DNA of 44,515 nucleotides from Streptomyces noursei (GTDB taxonomy: Bacteria > Actinomycetota > Actinomycetes > Streptomycetales > Streptomycetaceae). The stretch covers positions 50,404-94,918 of the forward strand of contig NZ_LWBU01000053.1 of the NCBI RefSeq assembly GCF_001646665.1. Reading direction: 5' to 3'. The notes under the pieces were generated by a model. The model saw only the letters and a list, made by a program, of their open reading frames with translations, made no database searches and had not been told where the DNA came from. This document shows, piece by piece, positions 1-8,719 of the stretch (position 1 is its first letter; each line of letters begins with the position of its first letter). The position numbers and the translations under genes were made by a program.

Positions 1-124
1 CGCCGCCGCCGGTGCGGGCCGCGACCTCGATGTTCTTGATCAGCTTCGCGAAGAGCTTGCCGCGCTTGGCGTCGATCACGGCCTTCTTGTGCTTCGTCGT
101 AGCCCATTTAGAGTGGCCGGACAT
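1..124 (-). CDS. YebC/PmpR family transcriptional regulator (N-terminal part)
   Basis: Only the first 41 codons lie in the window; the gene runs off the left edge. The start [20 protein letters not shown] is the hallmark N-terminus of the YebC/PmpR/TACO1 family, DNA-binding or translation-associated proteins of about 250 residues. The ATG at 124-122 has a good ribosome binding site (GAAGGAG, about 8 nt upstream). A TANNNT-type hexamer, TAGGAT, lies on this strand at 175-170 in the 62-bp gap after pdxT, so the gene may have its own promoter. In actinobacteria it commonly sits next to pdxT and the ruvCAB genes, which would be expected just outside the window. Family assignment is firm; exact function is not. 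Confidence 0.93.
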   Translation of the reverse strand, partial: MSGHSKWATTKHKKAVIDAKRGKLFAKLIKNIEVAARTGGG

Positions 125-186
125 CTGCCTGTCTCCTTCGCGTAACCCATTTCTGAACGAACCCCAGAGATCCTACCGGGATCGGG

Positions 187-777
187 TCAGGCCGCGGCGC
201 GCACCATGTCGACGAACAGGGCGTGCACCCGGTGGTCGCCGGTCAGTTCCGGGTGGAACGACGTGGCGAGGGCGTTGTCCTGCCGTACGGCGACGATGTG
301 GCCGTCGTGCTCGGCGACGACCTCGGCCCGGGCGCCGACGGACTCGACCCAGGGGGCGCGGATGAAGACGCCCTCGACGGGGCCGCCGTCGATGCCGGCG
401 ACCTCGACGGCCGCCTCGAAGGACTCGTTCTGGCGCCCGAAGGCGTTGCGGCGGACGATCATGTCGATGCCGCCGAGCGTCTCCTGGCCCGACCGCGGGT
501 CGAGGATCTTGTCGGCGAGCATGATCAGGCCGGCGCAGGTGCCGTACACGGGCATGCCCGCCGCGATGCGCTCGCGCAGCGGCTCCATGAGGCCGAACAG
601 CTCGGCCAGCTTGGAGATGGTGGTCGACTCGCCGCCGGGTATGACCAGGCCGTCGACCTCGGCGAGCTCCTCGGGACGCCGGACCGGCCTGGCCACGGCG
701 TCCGCCGCGGCCAGGGCGATCAGGTGCTCACGTACGTCGCCCTGGAGGGCCAGGACACCGATGAGCGGAGTGGTCAT
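187..777 (-). CDS. pdxT: Pyridoxal 5'-phosphate synthase glutaminase subunit PdxT
   Basis: 196-residue class I glutaminase of the DXP-independent PLP pathway. It hydrolyses glutamine and passes ammonia to the PdxS synthase within a PdxS12-PdxT12 complex in the cytosol. Visible motifs are [12 protein letters not shown] at the N-terminus, IPGGESTT (oxyanion and glutamine-binding loop), YGTCAGLI with the nucleophilic cysteine, and the C-terminal SFHPEL holding the catalytic His and Glu. Length is normal for the family. Its ATG overlaps the pdxS stop in a TGATG arrangement (777-775), so translation is coupled to pdxS. No signal peptide or oddity. Confidence 0.97.
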   Translation of the reverse strand: MTTPLIGVLALQGDVREHLIALAAADAVARPVRRPEELAEVDGLVIPGGESTTISKLAELFGLMEPLRERIAAGMPVYGTCAGLIMLADKILDPRSGQETLGGIDMIVRRNAFGRQNESFEAAVEVAGIDGGPVEGVFIRAPWVESVGARAEVVAEHDGHIVAVRQDNALATSFHPELTGDHRVHALFVDMVRAAA

Positions 778-1685
778 CACCAGCCCCGGTTCGCGTAGCG
801 CTCGGCCTCGGGGAGGGTGTCGCAGTTGATGCCGACCATGGCCTCGCCCAGGTTGCGGGAGGCGTCCGCGATGATCTTCGGGTCGTCGTAGAAGGTGGTG
901 GCCTTCACGATGGCGGCGGCGCGCTTGGCCGGGTCGCCCGACTTGAAGATGCCGGAGCCGACGAAGACGCCCTCGGCGCCCAGCTGGCGCATCAGCGCGG
1001 CGTCGGCCGGGGTGGCGACACCACCGGCGGAGAACAGCACGACCGGCAGCTTGCCCAGCTCGCTGACCTCCTTGACGAGCTCGTAGGGGGCGCGCAGCTC
1101 CTTGGCGGCGGCGTACAGCTCGTTGTTGTCGAAGCCGCGCAGCTTGGCGATCTCGTTCTTGATCTGGCGCAGGTGGCGGACGGCCTCGACGACGTTGCCG
1201 GTGCCGGCCTCGCCCTTGGAGCGGATCATGGCCGCGCCCTCGGCGATGCGGCGCAGGGCCTCGCCCAGGTTGGTGGCGCCACAGACGAACGGGGTGGTGA
1301 AGGCCCACTTGTCGGAGTGGTTGACCTCGTCGGCCGGGGTGAGGACCTCGGACTCGTCGATGTAGTCGACGCCGAGGGACTGCAGCACCTGCGCCTCGAC
1401 GAAGTGGCCGATGCGGGACTTGGCCATGACCGGGATGGAGACCGCGTCGATGATCTCCTCGATCATGTTCGGGTCGGACATCCGGGCCACACCGCCGTCC
1501 TTGCGGATGTCGGCCGGGACCCGCTCGAGGGCCATGACGGCGACGGCGCCGGCGTCCTCGGCGATCTTGGCCTGCTCGGCGTTGACCACGTCCATGATCA
1601 CGCCGCCCTTGAGCTGCTCGGCCATGCCGCGCTTGACGCGGGCGGTGCCGGTCTCGGGGGACTGCGGGGTGCTGGTGCTGGACAC
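777..1685 (-). CDS. pdxS: Pyridoxal 5'-phosphate synthase lyase subunit PdxS
   Basis: 302-residue TIM-barrel synthase that makes PLP from ribose 5-phosphate, glyceraldehyde 3-phosphate and PdxT-supplied ammonia. The sequence shows [15 protein letters not shown] near the start, the lysine-bearing [12 protein letters not shown] strand, the phosphate loop KGEAGTGN, and the closing [14 protein letters not shown] and [10 protein letters not shown] phosphate-binding segments. GTG start at 1685-1683, preceded by GAGG about 8 nt upstream. It is the first gene of pdxS-pdxT. The upstream gap (1686-1953) carries a perfect 9-bp tandem repeat, ACCCGGGCC twice at 1734-1751, of unknown role. No PdxR/MocR regulator gene is adjacent. 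Confidence 0.97.
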   Translation of the reverse strand: MSSTSTPQSPETGTARVKRGMAEQLKGGVIMDVVNAEQAKIAEDAGAVAVMALERVPADIRKDGGVARMSDPNMIEEIIDAVSIPVMAKSRIGHFVEAQVLQSLGVDYIDESEVLTPADEVNHSDKWAFTTPFVCGATNLGEALRRIAEGAAMIRSKGEAGTGNVVEAVRHLRQIKNEIAKLRGFDNNELYAAAKELRAPYELVKEVSELGKLPVVLFSAGGVATPADAALMRQLGAEGVFVGSGIFKSGDPAKRAAAIVKATTFYDDPKIIADASRNLGEAMVGINCDTLPEAERYANRGW

Positions 1686-1953
1686 GGAGGGACCTCACTC
1701 AAGAAACGGGGTGGTTTCAACTAGACCGAGGAAACCCGGGCCACCCGGGCCACATCAAGGGCCAATGATGAGCCGGTGGCTCGTTTTCCGGTGGGCGGGC
1801 CGGTGGCGGGTGGCCCCTGCGCCGGGTGACCCGGTGCGCGGTGCGGCTGTCCGGAGGCGGCGAGTGGCCCGCGCCTCGCGGCCGTTCAGGGGCCGTCACC
1901 GGCCGGGCGCGCGGCGGCCCCGTCCGGGCGCGCCCGATGATCCGCCTCGCCGG

Positions 1954-2502
1954 TCAGCCGCTCCCGGGCCGGTCCGCCAGGGCGGTCGGGGGCTCGTCGT
2001 CCATCTCGAAGGCCATCGGGAACGGAGCGTGCCCCGCCAGCCGGAACCAGCGCACCTTGCGGTGCCGGCGCAGCGCCCTGGCGGCCCTCACCGCGTCGTT
2101 GTGGAACCGGCGGGCCATCGGCACCCGGCGCACCGCCGCGGCGAGCTCGCCCGCGGCCTGCTCGCCGCCCGGGGCCGCCCGTACCGCCTCCATCTGCTCG
2201 GCCTCGCCGAACACCGCGCGCAGCGCCTGGCTCAGCTCGCTCTCGGCGACCTCCCGGTTCTCCTCCTCGGCCTGCCGCGCGGCGTGCGCGGCCTCGTACA
2301 GCACGATGGAGGCGGCCGGGTCGAGGACGCCGGAGGTGGCCAGCTCCTGGGCGACCGAGGCGCGGCGCAGCAGCTGTGCGTCGAGCGCGGCGCGGGCGGC
2401 GTCGATCCGGGCGTGCAGCCGGTCGAGCCGCCCCGCGGTCCAGCTCAGGTACAGGCCGATCGCGACCAGGCCGACGACGATCCAGATGAGGGTTTCGATC
2501 AC
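1954..2502 (-). CDS. LemA-like single-pass membrane protein
   Basis: 182 residues from GTG 2502. The N-terminal segment VIETLIWIVVGLVAIGLYLSW is one membrane helix (residues 2-20). The rest is mostly alpha-helical and charged, with an RLDRLHARIDAARAALDAQL heptad-like stretch, resembling the LemA fold (N-terminal helix plus helical bundle). The C-terminal part has RVPMARRFHNDAVRAAR and ends FPMAFEMDDEP. An alternative GTG at 2544 would add 14 residues and overlap the upstream metallo-beta-lactamase gene. I prefer 2502 because it places the membrane helix at the start, but neither has a strong ribosome binding site. Function unknown; the gap to the upstream gene is 11 bp, so it is probably in the same operon. 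Confidence 0.8.
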   Translation of the reverse strand: MIETLIWIVVGLVAIGLYLSWTAGRLDRLHARIDAARAALDAQLLRRASVAQELATSGVLDPAASIVLYEAAHAARQAEEENREVAESELSQALRAVFGEAEQMEAVRAAPGGEQAAGELAAAVRRVPMARRFHNDAVRAARALRRHRKVRWFRLAGHAPFPMAFEMDDEPPTALADRPGSG

Positions 2503-2513
2503 GGGCGGAAAGG

Positions 2514-3200
2514 CTACCGGGGCGCCGGCGCGTCCCCTTCCCACACCGACCGGTCGTGCGCGAACAGCACACGGCGCGGGGCGAACGACGCGATGCGTCC
2601 GAGCCAGGCGGGTACGGGCACCTCCGCGTGCCCGGAGGCGCGCGCCATCTCGTCCGAGGCGTACTGCGAGGCGAAGTCGTACGCCTGCCCGGCGAGCACC
2701 ACCGTGCCGTCCGCCCCGGACACGACCAGCGACTGGTGGCCGGCCGTGTGCCCGGGCGTGGGGACGACCCGCACGCCCGGCCAGATGTCCGTCTCGCCGT
2801 CGAGCTCCTCGTACCGGGCGCCGGGGAAGTCGATCAGGGTGTCGATCGTGTAGCCGCCGGCGCGGGCCGTGGCCAGTTCGGTGCGCTGTACGAGGACGGG
2901 GCGGCCGGCGAGGAGGGGGTTGCCGCCGCAGTGGTCGAAGTGGAGGTGGCAGTTGACCACGACGTCGATGTCGTCCGGGGCGACCCCCTGGGTGGCGAGC
3001 GCCTCCTTCAGGCCCCTGCGCCGTGGCCGGTACCGCGCTTCGGCCTCCGCGTCCCCCTCGCCGATGCCGGTGTCGAAGAGCAGCAGCCCCTCGCGGTGCC
3101 GCACCAGGTACGCGAGGACGGGCTCCACGCGCGCGTGGCGGGTGCCCGCCTCGGCGGCGGAGCGGACGAAGTGGCCCAGGTCCAGTCGGTGAATCCGCAT
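2514..3200 (-). CDS. Metallo-beta-lactamase fold hydrolase (N-acyl homoserine lactonase-like)
   Basis: 228 residues. Metal ligands are visible in order: HLHFDH (His85, His87, Asp89, His90), His151 in PTPGHTAGH, Asp175 in AGQAYD, and a C-terminal FAHD histidine. This pattern fits the AttM/AiiA-like branch, which includes lactonases, but substrate cannot be read from sequence and most actinobacterial members are uncharacterised. ATG start at 3200-3198. There is no signal peptide, so the enzyme is cytosolic. It lies 118 bp downstream of pimA and 11 bp upstream of the LemA-like gene; a possible terminator at 3251-3283 may separate it from the pimA operon. Confidence 0.9.
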   Translation of the reverse strand: MRIHRLDLGHFVRSAAEAGTRHARVEPVLAYLVRHREGLLLFDTGIGEGDAEAEARYRPRRRGLKEALATQGVAPDDIDVVVNCHLHFDHCGGNPLLAGRPVLVQRTELATARAGGYTIDTLIDFPGARYEELDGETDIWPGVRVVPTPGHTAGHQSLVVSGADGTVVLAGQAYDFASQYASDEMARASGHAEVPVPAWLGRIASFAPRRVLFAHDRSVWEGDAPAPR

Positions 3201-3250
3201 GCGGCCATGCTGCCGGTCCGTGCGCGGCGCCGACAGGGGGCGGGCGGTCG

Positions 3251-3283
3251 GGCCGGGCCGGGGGCGACGCCGGCGGCCCGGCC
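3251..3283 (-). terminator. Possible terminator after pimA
   Basis: GGCCGGGCC (3251-3259) and GGCCCGGCC (3275-3283) form a 9-bp perfect stem with a 15-nt loop in the 118-bp gap between pimA and the metallo-beta-lactamase gene. There is no U-tract, which is usual for this genome. Could equally be a chance GC-rich hairpin. Confidence 0.4.
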
Positions 3284-3318
3284 CCTCAGCGGCCCGTGCC
3301 GGGCCCTGCCGGACCGCC

Positions 3319-4479
3319 TCAGTCCCGCGCCAGGCCCCACCGGGCGCGCAGCCCCAGCCGCTCGTCCGTGGCCACCGAGGCGGCACCGTCGGTGACCGTC
3401 TCGTAGACCGCCAGGATGTCCGCACCGACCGTCGCCCAGTCGAAGCGGCGGACATGGGCGCTGCCCCGCTCCCGCAGCTCCGTGCGCCGCACCGGGTCGC
3501 CGAGCAGCCTGACCGCCGCCTTGGCCAGGTCCTCCGCGTCCTCGTTGGCGAAGAGTTCGCCCGCCGCGCCCTGGTCCAGCACCTGCGCGAACGCGTCGAG
3601 GTCGCTGGCGAGCACCGGCGCGCCGGCGGACATGGCCTCGACCAGGATGATGCCGAAGCTCTCGCCGCCGGTGTTGGGCGCGACGTACACGTCCACGCTG
3701 CGCAGCAGCCGTGCCTTGTCCTCGTCGCTGACCATGCCGAGGAACTCCACGCGCCCGCGCATCCCGGCCGGCAGCGAGGCGACGGCCTCCTCCTCGTCGC
3801 CCCGGCCCGCGACCAGCAGGCGGGTGTCGGGGCAGGCCTCCAGGATGCGGGGGAAGGCCTTCATCAGCACCGGCAGGCCCTTGCGCGGCTCGTCGATCCG
3901 TCCGATGAACCCGAGGGTGCCGCCCTGCCACTCGGCCTTGGGCTCGGCCTTGGCGAAGAAGTCGACGTCCACGCCGTTGGGGATGACGACGGCGTCGCCG
4001 CCCAGGTGCTCGACGAGCGTCCGGCGGGCGTACTCGCTGACCGCGATCCGCGCGCTGATCTTCTCCAGCGCGGGCTGGAGGATCGGGTACGCGGCGATCA
4101 TCGCCCGGGACCGGGGGTTGGAGGTGTGGAAGGTGGCCACGATCGGGCCCTGTGCGGCCCAGCAGGAGAGCAGCCCCAGCGAGGGGGAGGCCGGCTCGTG
4201 GATGTGGATCACGTCGAACGTGCCGTCGTGCAGCCACCGCCGCACCCGCGCCGCCGAGAGGAACCCGAAGTTCAGCCGGGCCACCGAGCCGTTGTACGGC
4301 ACGGGGACGGCGCGGCCCGCGGAGACGACGTACGGCGGCAGCGGCGTCTCGTCGTCGGCGGGCGCCAGCACGGACACCTCGTGGCCGAGGCCGATGAGAT
4401 GTTCGGCCAGGTCCCGGATGTGGAACTGGACGCCTCCTGGAACGTCCCAGGAGTACGGGCAGACGATGCCGATCCTCAC
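3319..4479 (-). CDS. pimA: Phosphatidyl-myo-inositol mannosyltransferase PimA-like (GT4)
   Basis: 386-residue GT-B glycosyltransferase. It would transfer mannose from GDP-mannose to phosphatidylinositol, the first step of phosphatidylinositol mannoside synthesis on the cytoplasmic face of the membrane. The N-terminus RIGIVCPYSWDVPGGVQ holds the acceptor-side glycine loop. The C-terminal Rossmann domain has GFIGRIDEPRKGLPVL and the E-x7-E donor motif in GGESFGIILVEAMSAG. GTG start 4479-4477 overlaps the stop of the acyltransferase gene (GTGA), implying translational coupling. The order pgsA-acyltransferase-pimA is the conserved actinobacterial PIM operon, which supports the specific call over a generic GT4 enzyme. 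Confidence 0.92.
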   Translation of the reverse strand: MRIGIVCPYSWDVPGGVQFHIRDLAEHLIGLGHEVSVLAPADDETPLPPYVVSAGRAVPVPYNGSVARLNFGFLSAARVRRWLHDGTFDVIHIHEPASPSLGLLSCWAAQGPIVATFHTSNPRSRAMIAAYPILQPALEKISARIAVSEYARRTLVEHLGGDAVVIPNGVDVDFFAKAEPKAEWQGGTLGFIGRIDEPRKGLPVLMKAFPRILEACPDTRLLVAGRGDEEEAVASLPAGMRGRVEFLGMVSDEDKARLLRSVDVYVAPNTGGESFGIILVEAMSAGAPVLASDLDAFAQVLDQGAAGELFANEDAEDLAKAAVRLLGDPVRRTELRERGSAHVRRFDWATVGADILAVYETVTDGAASVATDERLGLRARWGLARD

Positions 4480-5390
4480 GCCTCGGGTCCCTTCGCGGGG
4501 TCCAGGTCGGCGAGCCACAGCCGCTGCAGCATGTGCCAGTCCTCGGGGTGGTCGGCGATGCCGGTGGCGAAGGCGTCGGCCAGCGCCTGCGTCATGACGG
4601 CCGTCCGCTCGCCGCGCGTCCCGGCCGGCGGCACGTCCACCGGCGGGTGCACCCGGCCCTTCATCACCGGCGTGTCGTCGTACCAGAGCGCCACCGGCAG
4701 CAGCAGCGCGCCGGTCTGCTGCGCCAGCATCGCCGGGCCGCCCGGCATCCGCGCCTTCTCGCCGAAGAACTCCACCTCGACGCCCGACGCCGACAGGTCC
4801 CGGTCGGCGACCAGGCACACCAGCCCGCCGGCCCGCAGCCGCCGCGCCAGGGTGCCGAACGCCGCACCACCGGTGTGCGGCAGCACCTCCATGCCCAGCG
4901 ACTCCCGGTAGGCCACGAACCGGTCGTACAGCGTCTCCGGCTTCAGCCGCTCGGCGACCGTCGTGAAGGGCACGCCCAGCGAGCGGGTGACCCATACGCC
5001 CGCCAGGTCCCAGTTGGCCAGGTGCGGCAGCGCCAGGACGACGCCCCTGCCGGCGGCCAGGCCCTCCGTCAGGTAGTGCACGTCCTTTATGGCGACGGAG
5101 TCCCCGACCCGCTCGGCACTCCACGCCGGCAGCCGGAACGACTCCATCCAGTAGCGCATGTACGAGCGCATCCCGGCCTTCGACAGCTCCGCCAGCCGCT
5201 CCGGGGAGGCGTCGGGCACCACGCGCGCGAGGTTGGCCTCCAGCCGCAGCACCCCCTTGCCGCGCCGCTTCCACGCCGTGTCCGCGATGCGCCGGCCCAG
5301 CCCGGCCGCCACCGGCTCCGGCAGCTTCTTGACCGTGCTCCAGCCCAGCCCGTACAGCGTGTCGGTCAGCCGGTCACCCACCGCGCTCAC
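4476..5390 (-). CDS. Phosphatidylinositol mannoside acyltransferase (LpxL/HtrB-like, PatA-type)
   Basis: 304 residues of the lysophospholipid acyltransferase superfamily. The catalytic H-x4-D motif is HLANWD (His123-Asp128). The N-terminal region is helical and basic, and DRDLSASGVEVEFFGEKA matches the acceptor-binding segment of LpxL/HtrB-type enzymes. By analogy with M. tuberculosis Rv2611c it should acylate the mannose of PIM at the inner membrane surface; this rests on operon position between pgsA and pimA, not on a substrate-specific motif. GTG start 5390-5388 overlaps the pgsA stop (GTGA) and its own stop overlaps the pimA start, so three genes form one coupled unit. Confidence 0.9.
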   Translation of the reverse strand: MSAVGDRLTDTLYGLGWSTVKKLPEPVAAGLGRRIADTAWKRRGKGVLRLEANLARVVPDASPERLAELSKAGMRSYMRYWMESFRLPAWSAERVGDSVAIKDVHYLTEGLAAGRGVVLALPHLANWDLAGVWVTRSLGVPFTTVAERLKPETLYDRFVAYRESLGMEVLPHTGGAAFGTLARRLRAGGLVCLVADRDLSASGVEVEFFGEKARMPGGPAMLAQQTGALLLPVALWYDDTPVMKGRVHPPVDVPPAGTRGERTAVMTQALADAFATGIADHPEDWHMLQRLWLADLDPAKGPEA

Positions 5391-6085
5391 GTCGCCTCAC
5401 TCCCCCTCGCACCAGCGGCACCGCCGGTGCCGTCGGCACCACCCACAGCACCAGCCGCGTCCGCCTCCGCCGACTCGCGCCGCACCGTCACCACCCGCTG
5501 CCCGAGCGTCACCGCACTGCCCACGGCGACCGCCCACAGGGCGATCGGCAGCAGTACCTGGACGCCCGGCACACCGAAGCCGTGCAGCCCGGCGACGCCG
5601 GCCGCGACCAGCGAGACCACGAGCCGTTCCGCCCGCTCGACCAGGCCGTTGACCGCCACCGGCAGGCCGATCGACTCGCCGCGCGCCTTGGTGTACGACA
5701 CGACCTGGCCGCTCGCCAGGCAGAAGATGGCCACGGCACACATCACATTGTCGTCGCCGTTGCCCGCGTACCACAGCGCGAAGCCGCCGAAGATCGCGCC
5801 GTCGGCGACCCGGTCCAGCGTCGAGTCCAGGAAGGCGCCCCAGCGGCTGGAGATCCCCGCCTGGCGGGCCATGTTGCCGTCCACCAGGTCGGAGAAGACG
5901 AACAGCGTGATGACGATGGTTCCCCAGAAGAACTCCCCCCGGGGGAAGAAGACCAGCGCGCCCGCCACCACACCGGCCGTACCGATGAGCGTGACGGCGT
6001 CGGGGCTCACCCCGCGGCGGAGCAGAAACGCGGCGAACGGTGTGAGAACACGCGTGAAGAATGCACGCGCGTACTTGTTCAGCAT
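5387..6085 (-). CDS. pgsA: Phosphatidylinositol phosphate synthase (CDP-alcohol phosphatidyltransferase)
   Basis: 232-residue integral membrane enzyme. The full CDP-alcohol phosphatidyltransferase signature D-x2-D-G-x2-A-R-x8-G-x3-D-x3-D is present from Asp66 to Asp91 (SDLVDGNMAR, then GAFLDSTLD). Several hydrophobic helices flank it (about 28-46, 52-64, 120-140, 160-200), consistent with a six-helix fold. In actinobacteria this position in the PIM operon makes phosphatidylinositol phosphate from CDP-diacylglycerol and inositol 1-phosphate. The C-terminus is an Ala/Gly-rich tail. ATG start at 6085-6083. It is the promoter-proximal gene and faces the EF-G2 gene across 259 bp. Confidence 0.92.
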   Translation of the reverse strand: MLNKYARAFFTRVLTPFAAFLLRRGVSPDAVTLIGTAGVVAGALVFFPRGEFFWGTIVITLFVFSDLVDGNMARQAGISSRWGAFLDSTLDRVADGAIFGGFALWYAGNGDDNVMCAVAIFCLASGQVVSYTKARGESIGLPVAVNGLVERAERLVVSLVAAGVAGLHGFGVPGVQVLLPIALWAVAVGSAVTLGQRVVTVRRESAEADAAGAVGGADGTGGAAGARGSEAT

Positions 6086-6344
6086 GGCCTTCCCGAGGGT
6101 CGGTGGGCCGCGCGGCCCCAACGGCCACCGGCTGGCCCATCGTAGCCAGGCGGGGGCACCCGCCACCCCCGGGCACCCTGCTCCCGTCGCGGTGTCGGAC
6201 GTATGGACGCAACCTGGCCTGAGTGGAAAGCTCGAAGGACGACCGCGGGCACCGCCGGAGCTGCCCAAGGAGGCTCCCCCGCGCCCGCGCCCCCCACCTC
6301 CACCGTGCACGCACCCCGTGCACTCGCGATCAGGAGGAAGAATC

Positions 6345-8546
6345 ATGGGCGACAAGGCGAACGCACACCCCGGGGCCGCCGGCAGGGCGATAACGGCCGA
6401 CCAGCCCTCATCGGTACGGAACGTGGTGCTGGTCGGCCACAGCGGATCCGGCAAGACGACCCTCGTGGAGGCCCTCGCGCTGACCGCCGGAGCGGTCAAC
6501 CGGGCGGGCCGGGTCGAGGAGGGCGGCACGGTCTCCGACTACGACGAGATCGAACACCGCCAGCAACGCTCCGTACAGCTCTCCCTCGTCCCGCTCGAAT
6601 GGGGCGAGTACAAGATCAACCTGCTGGACACCCCCGGATACGCCGACTTCGTCGGGGAGCTCAGGGCCGGTCTGCGCGCCGCGGACGCGGCCCTCTTCGT
6701 CGTCTCGGCCGCCCAGGAGGCCGACGCGATCGCCGGCTCCTGCCGCATGGTGTGGGAGGAGTGCGCCGCGGTCGGCATGCCCCGCGCCATCGTCGTCACC
6801 CACCTCGACACCGCGCGCGTCGACTTCGACGAGCTGACCCGGGTCCTCGCGCGGATCTTCGGCGGCGACGACCCCGACGCCATCCTGCCGCTGTACGTGC
6901 CCGTGCTGGGCGCGCAGGCGCCCGACGGGCACTCCCCCGCCACCGGACTGGTGGGCCTGCTCACGCAGAAGATCTTCGACTACTCCTCGGGCGAGCGGCA
7001 GGAGAACCCGCCCGACGACGCCCAGCGCCCGCTGATCGCGGAGGCGCGCAACCGCCTCATCGAGGGGATCATCGCCGAGAGCGAGGACGAGTCCCTGATG
7101 GACCGCTACCTCGGCGGGGAGGAGATCGACCTCAAGACGCTCGTCGACGACCTGGAGAAGGCCGTCGCCCGCGGCACCTTCCACCCCGTCCTCGCCGCCG
7201 CCCCCGCGGCCCCCGGCGGGAAGCAGGGCCTCGGCACGGTCGAACTGCTGGACCTGATCACCCGGGGCTTCCCCACCCCCCTGGAACGCGAGGCGCCGGC
7301 CGTCACCACGCCCGACGGCACACCGCGCCCCCTGATCACCTGCGACCCGGACGGGCCGCTCGTCGCCGAGGTCGTGAAGACCTCCTCCGACCCGTACGTC
7401 GGCCGGATCTCGCTGGTACGGGTCTTCTCCGGCACCCTCCGCCCCGACGAGACCGTCCACGTCTCCGGGCACGGCCTGGCCGACCGGGGCCACGAGGACC
7501 ACGACGTCGACGAGCGGATCGGCGCGCTCTCCGCGCCCTTCGGCAAGCAGCAGCGGCAGCTGGACCGCTGCATCGCCGGCGACCTGGCGTGCGTCGCCAA
7601 GCTGTCCCGCGCGGAGACCGGCGACACCCTGTCCGCGAAGGACGACCCGCTCCTCATGGAGCCCTGGACGATGCCCGACCCGCTCCTGCCGCTGGCCATC
7701 CAGGCGCACAGCAAGGCGGACGAGGACAAGCTGTCCCAGGGGCTGTCCCGGCTCGTCGCCGAGGACCCCACCATGCGCCTGGAGCAGAACCAGGACACCC
7801 ACCAGGTCGTCCTGTGGTGCCTGGGCGAGGCGCACAAGGACGTAGCGCTGGAGCGGCTGCGCAACCGCTACGGCGTCCAGGTCGACGTCGTACCGCACAG
7901 GGTGTCGCTCCGCGAGACCTTCGCCGGCCCGGCCTCCGGGCGGGGGCGGCACGTCAAGCAGTCCGGCGGGCACGGGCAGTACGCCATCTGCGAGATCGAG
8001 GTGGAGCCGCTGCCGCCCGGCTCGGGCATCGAGTTCGTCGACAAGGTCGTCGGCGGAGCCGTGCCCCGCCAGTTCATCCCGTCCGTGGAGAAGGGCGTAC
8101 GCGCCCAGGCCGCCAAGGGCGTCGCCGCCGGACACCCCCTCGTCGACGTCCGCGTCACCCTCCGCGACGGCAAGGCGCACTCCGTCGACTCCTCCGACGC
8201 GGCCTTCCAGACGGCCGGCGCCCTGGCACTGCGCGAGGCGGCGGCGGACGCCCGCATCGACCTCCTCGAACCGGTCGCCGAGGTCCAGGTGCTCGTTCCG
8301 GACGAGTTCGTCGGCCCGGTGATGAGCGACCTGTCCGGCCGGCGCGGACGCGTCGTCGGCACCGAACAGGCGGGCCAGGGACGGACGCTCGTACGGGCCG
8401 ACGTGCCCGAGATCGAGATCGGGCGGTACGCCGTCGACCTCCGCTCCATCTCCCACGGCACCGGCCGCTTCGACCGCTCCTACGCACGCCACGAGGCGAT
8501 GCCCGCGCAGGTCGCCGAGAAGGTCCGCGAACGCACCGGAGCCTGA
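6345..8546 (+). CDS. Elongation factor G-like GTPase (EF-G2 family)
   Basis: 733 residues with the EF-G five-domain layout. The P-loop GHSGSGKT is intact at 31-38 and the G3 motif DTPGYADF at 95-102. Two translocase features are degenerate: G4 is THLD (152-155) instead of NKxD, and the switch I region reads DYDEIEHRQQRSVQL, lacking the RGITI motif. Domain IV and V are present (GGHGQYA near 545, SISHGTGRF near the end). This matches the paralogous EF-G2/FusA2 type, whose role is unclear and which may not support translocation. ATG 6345 has a strong site, AGGAGG, 9-10 nt upstream. A hairpin follows at 8561-8593. Confidence 0.93.
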   Translation: MGDKANAHPGAAGRAITADQPSSVRNVVLVGHSGSGKTTLVEALALTAGAVNRAGRVEEGGTVSDYDEIEHRQQRSVQLSLVPLEWGEYKINLLDTPGYADFVGELRAGLRAADAALFVVSAAQEADAIAGSCRMVWEECAAVGMPRAIVVTHLDTARVDFDELTRVLARIFGGDDPDAILPLYVPVLGAQAPDGHSPATGLVGLLTQKIFDYSSGERQENPPDDAQRPLIAEARNRLIEGIIAESEDESLMDRYLGGEEIDLKTLVDDLEKAVARGTFHPVLAAAPAAPGGKQGLGTVELLDLITRGFPTPLEREAPAVTTPDGTPRPLITCDPDGPLVAEVVKTSSDPYVGRISLVRVFSGTLRPDETVHVSGHGLADRGHEDHDVDERIGALSAPFGKQQRQLDRCIAGDLACVAKLSRAETGDTLSAKDDPLLMEPWTMPDPLLPLAIQAHSKADEDKLSQGLSRLVAEDPTMRLEQNQDTHQVVLWCLGEAHKDVALERLRNRYGVQVDVVPHRVSLRETFAGPASGRGRHVKQSGGHGQYAICEIEVEPLPPGSGIEFVDKVVGGAVPRQFIPSVEKGVRAQAAKGVAAGHPLVDVRVTLRDGKAHSVDSSDAAFQTAGALALREAAADARIDLLEPVAEVQVLVPDEFVGPVMSDLSGRRGRVVGTEQAGQGRTLVRADVPEIEIGRYAVDLRSISHGTGRFDRSYARHEAMPAQVAEKVRERTGA

Positions 8547-8560
8547 CCCGCACCGGCCGT

Positions 8561-8593
8561 GCCGCCCGCCCGCTCCACCGCGGCGGGCGGCAT
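8561..8593 (+). terminator. Rho-independent-type hairpin after the EF-G2 gene
   Basis: TGCCGCCCGCC (8561-8571) pairs with GGCGGGCGGCA (8583-8593), an 11-bp perfect stem with an 11-nt loop, starting 15 bp after the stop codon. No U-tract follows. Confidence 0.65.
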
Positions 8594-8719
8594 CGAGCCG
8601 TCCACCGGCGCGCGGCCGACGTCCTCGATAGGCTGTAGTGCCCCGCTCACCAGGTGTGCCGGGCACGGGGGTTGGGAACAGACCGCAGTGCGGACACACG
8701 CGGCGATGGGGGCGGCGAA

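Noticed and set aside
1717..1899. 60-codon minus-strand frame between pdxS and the LemA-like gene
   Set aside because: Pro/Arg-rich, no motif, and it occupies the pdxS promoter side of the gap.
2514..3200. Calling the metallo-beta-lactamase a quorum-quenching lactonase
   Set aside because: The metal ligands fit, but the family contains many other activities and nothing here specifies acyl-homoserine lactones.
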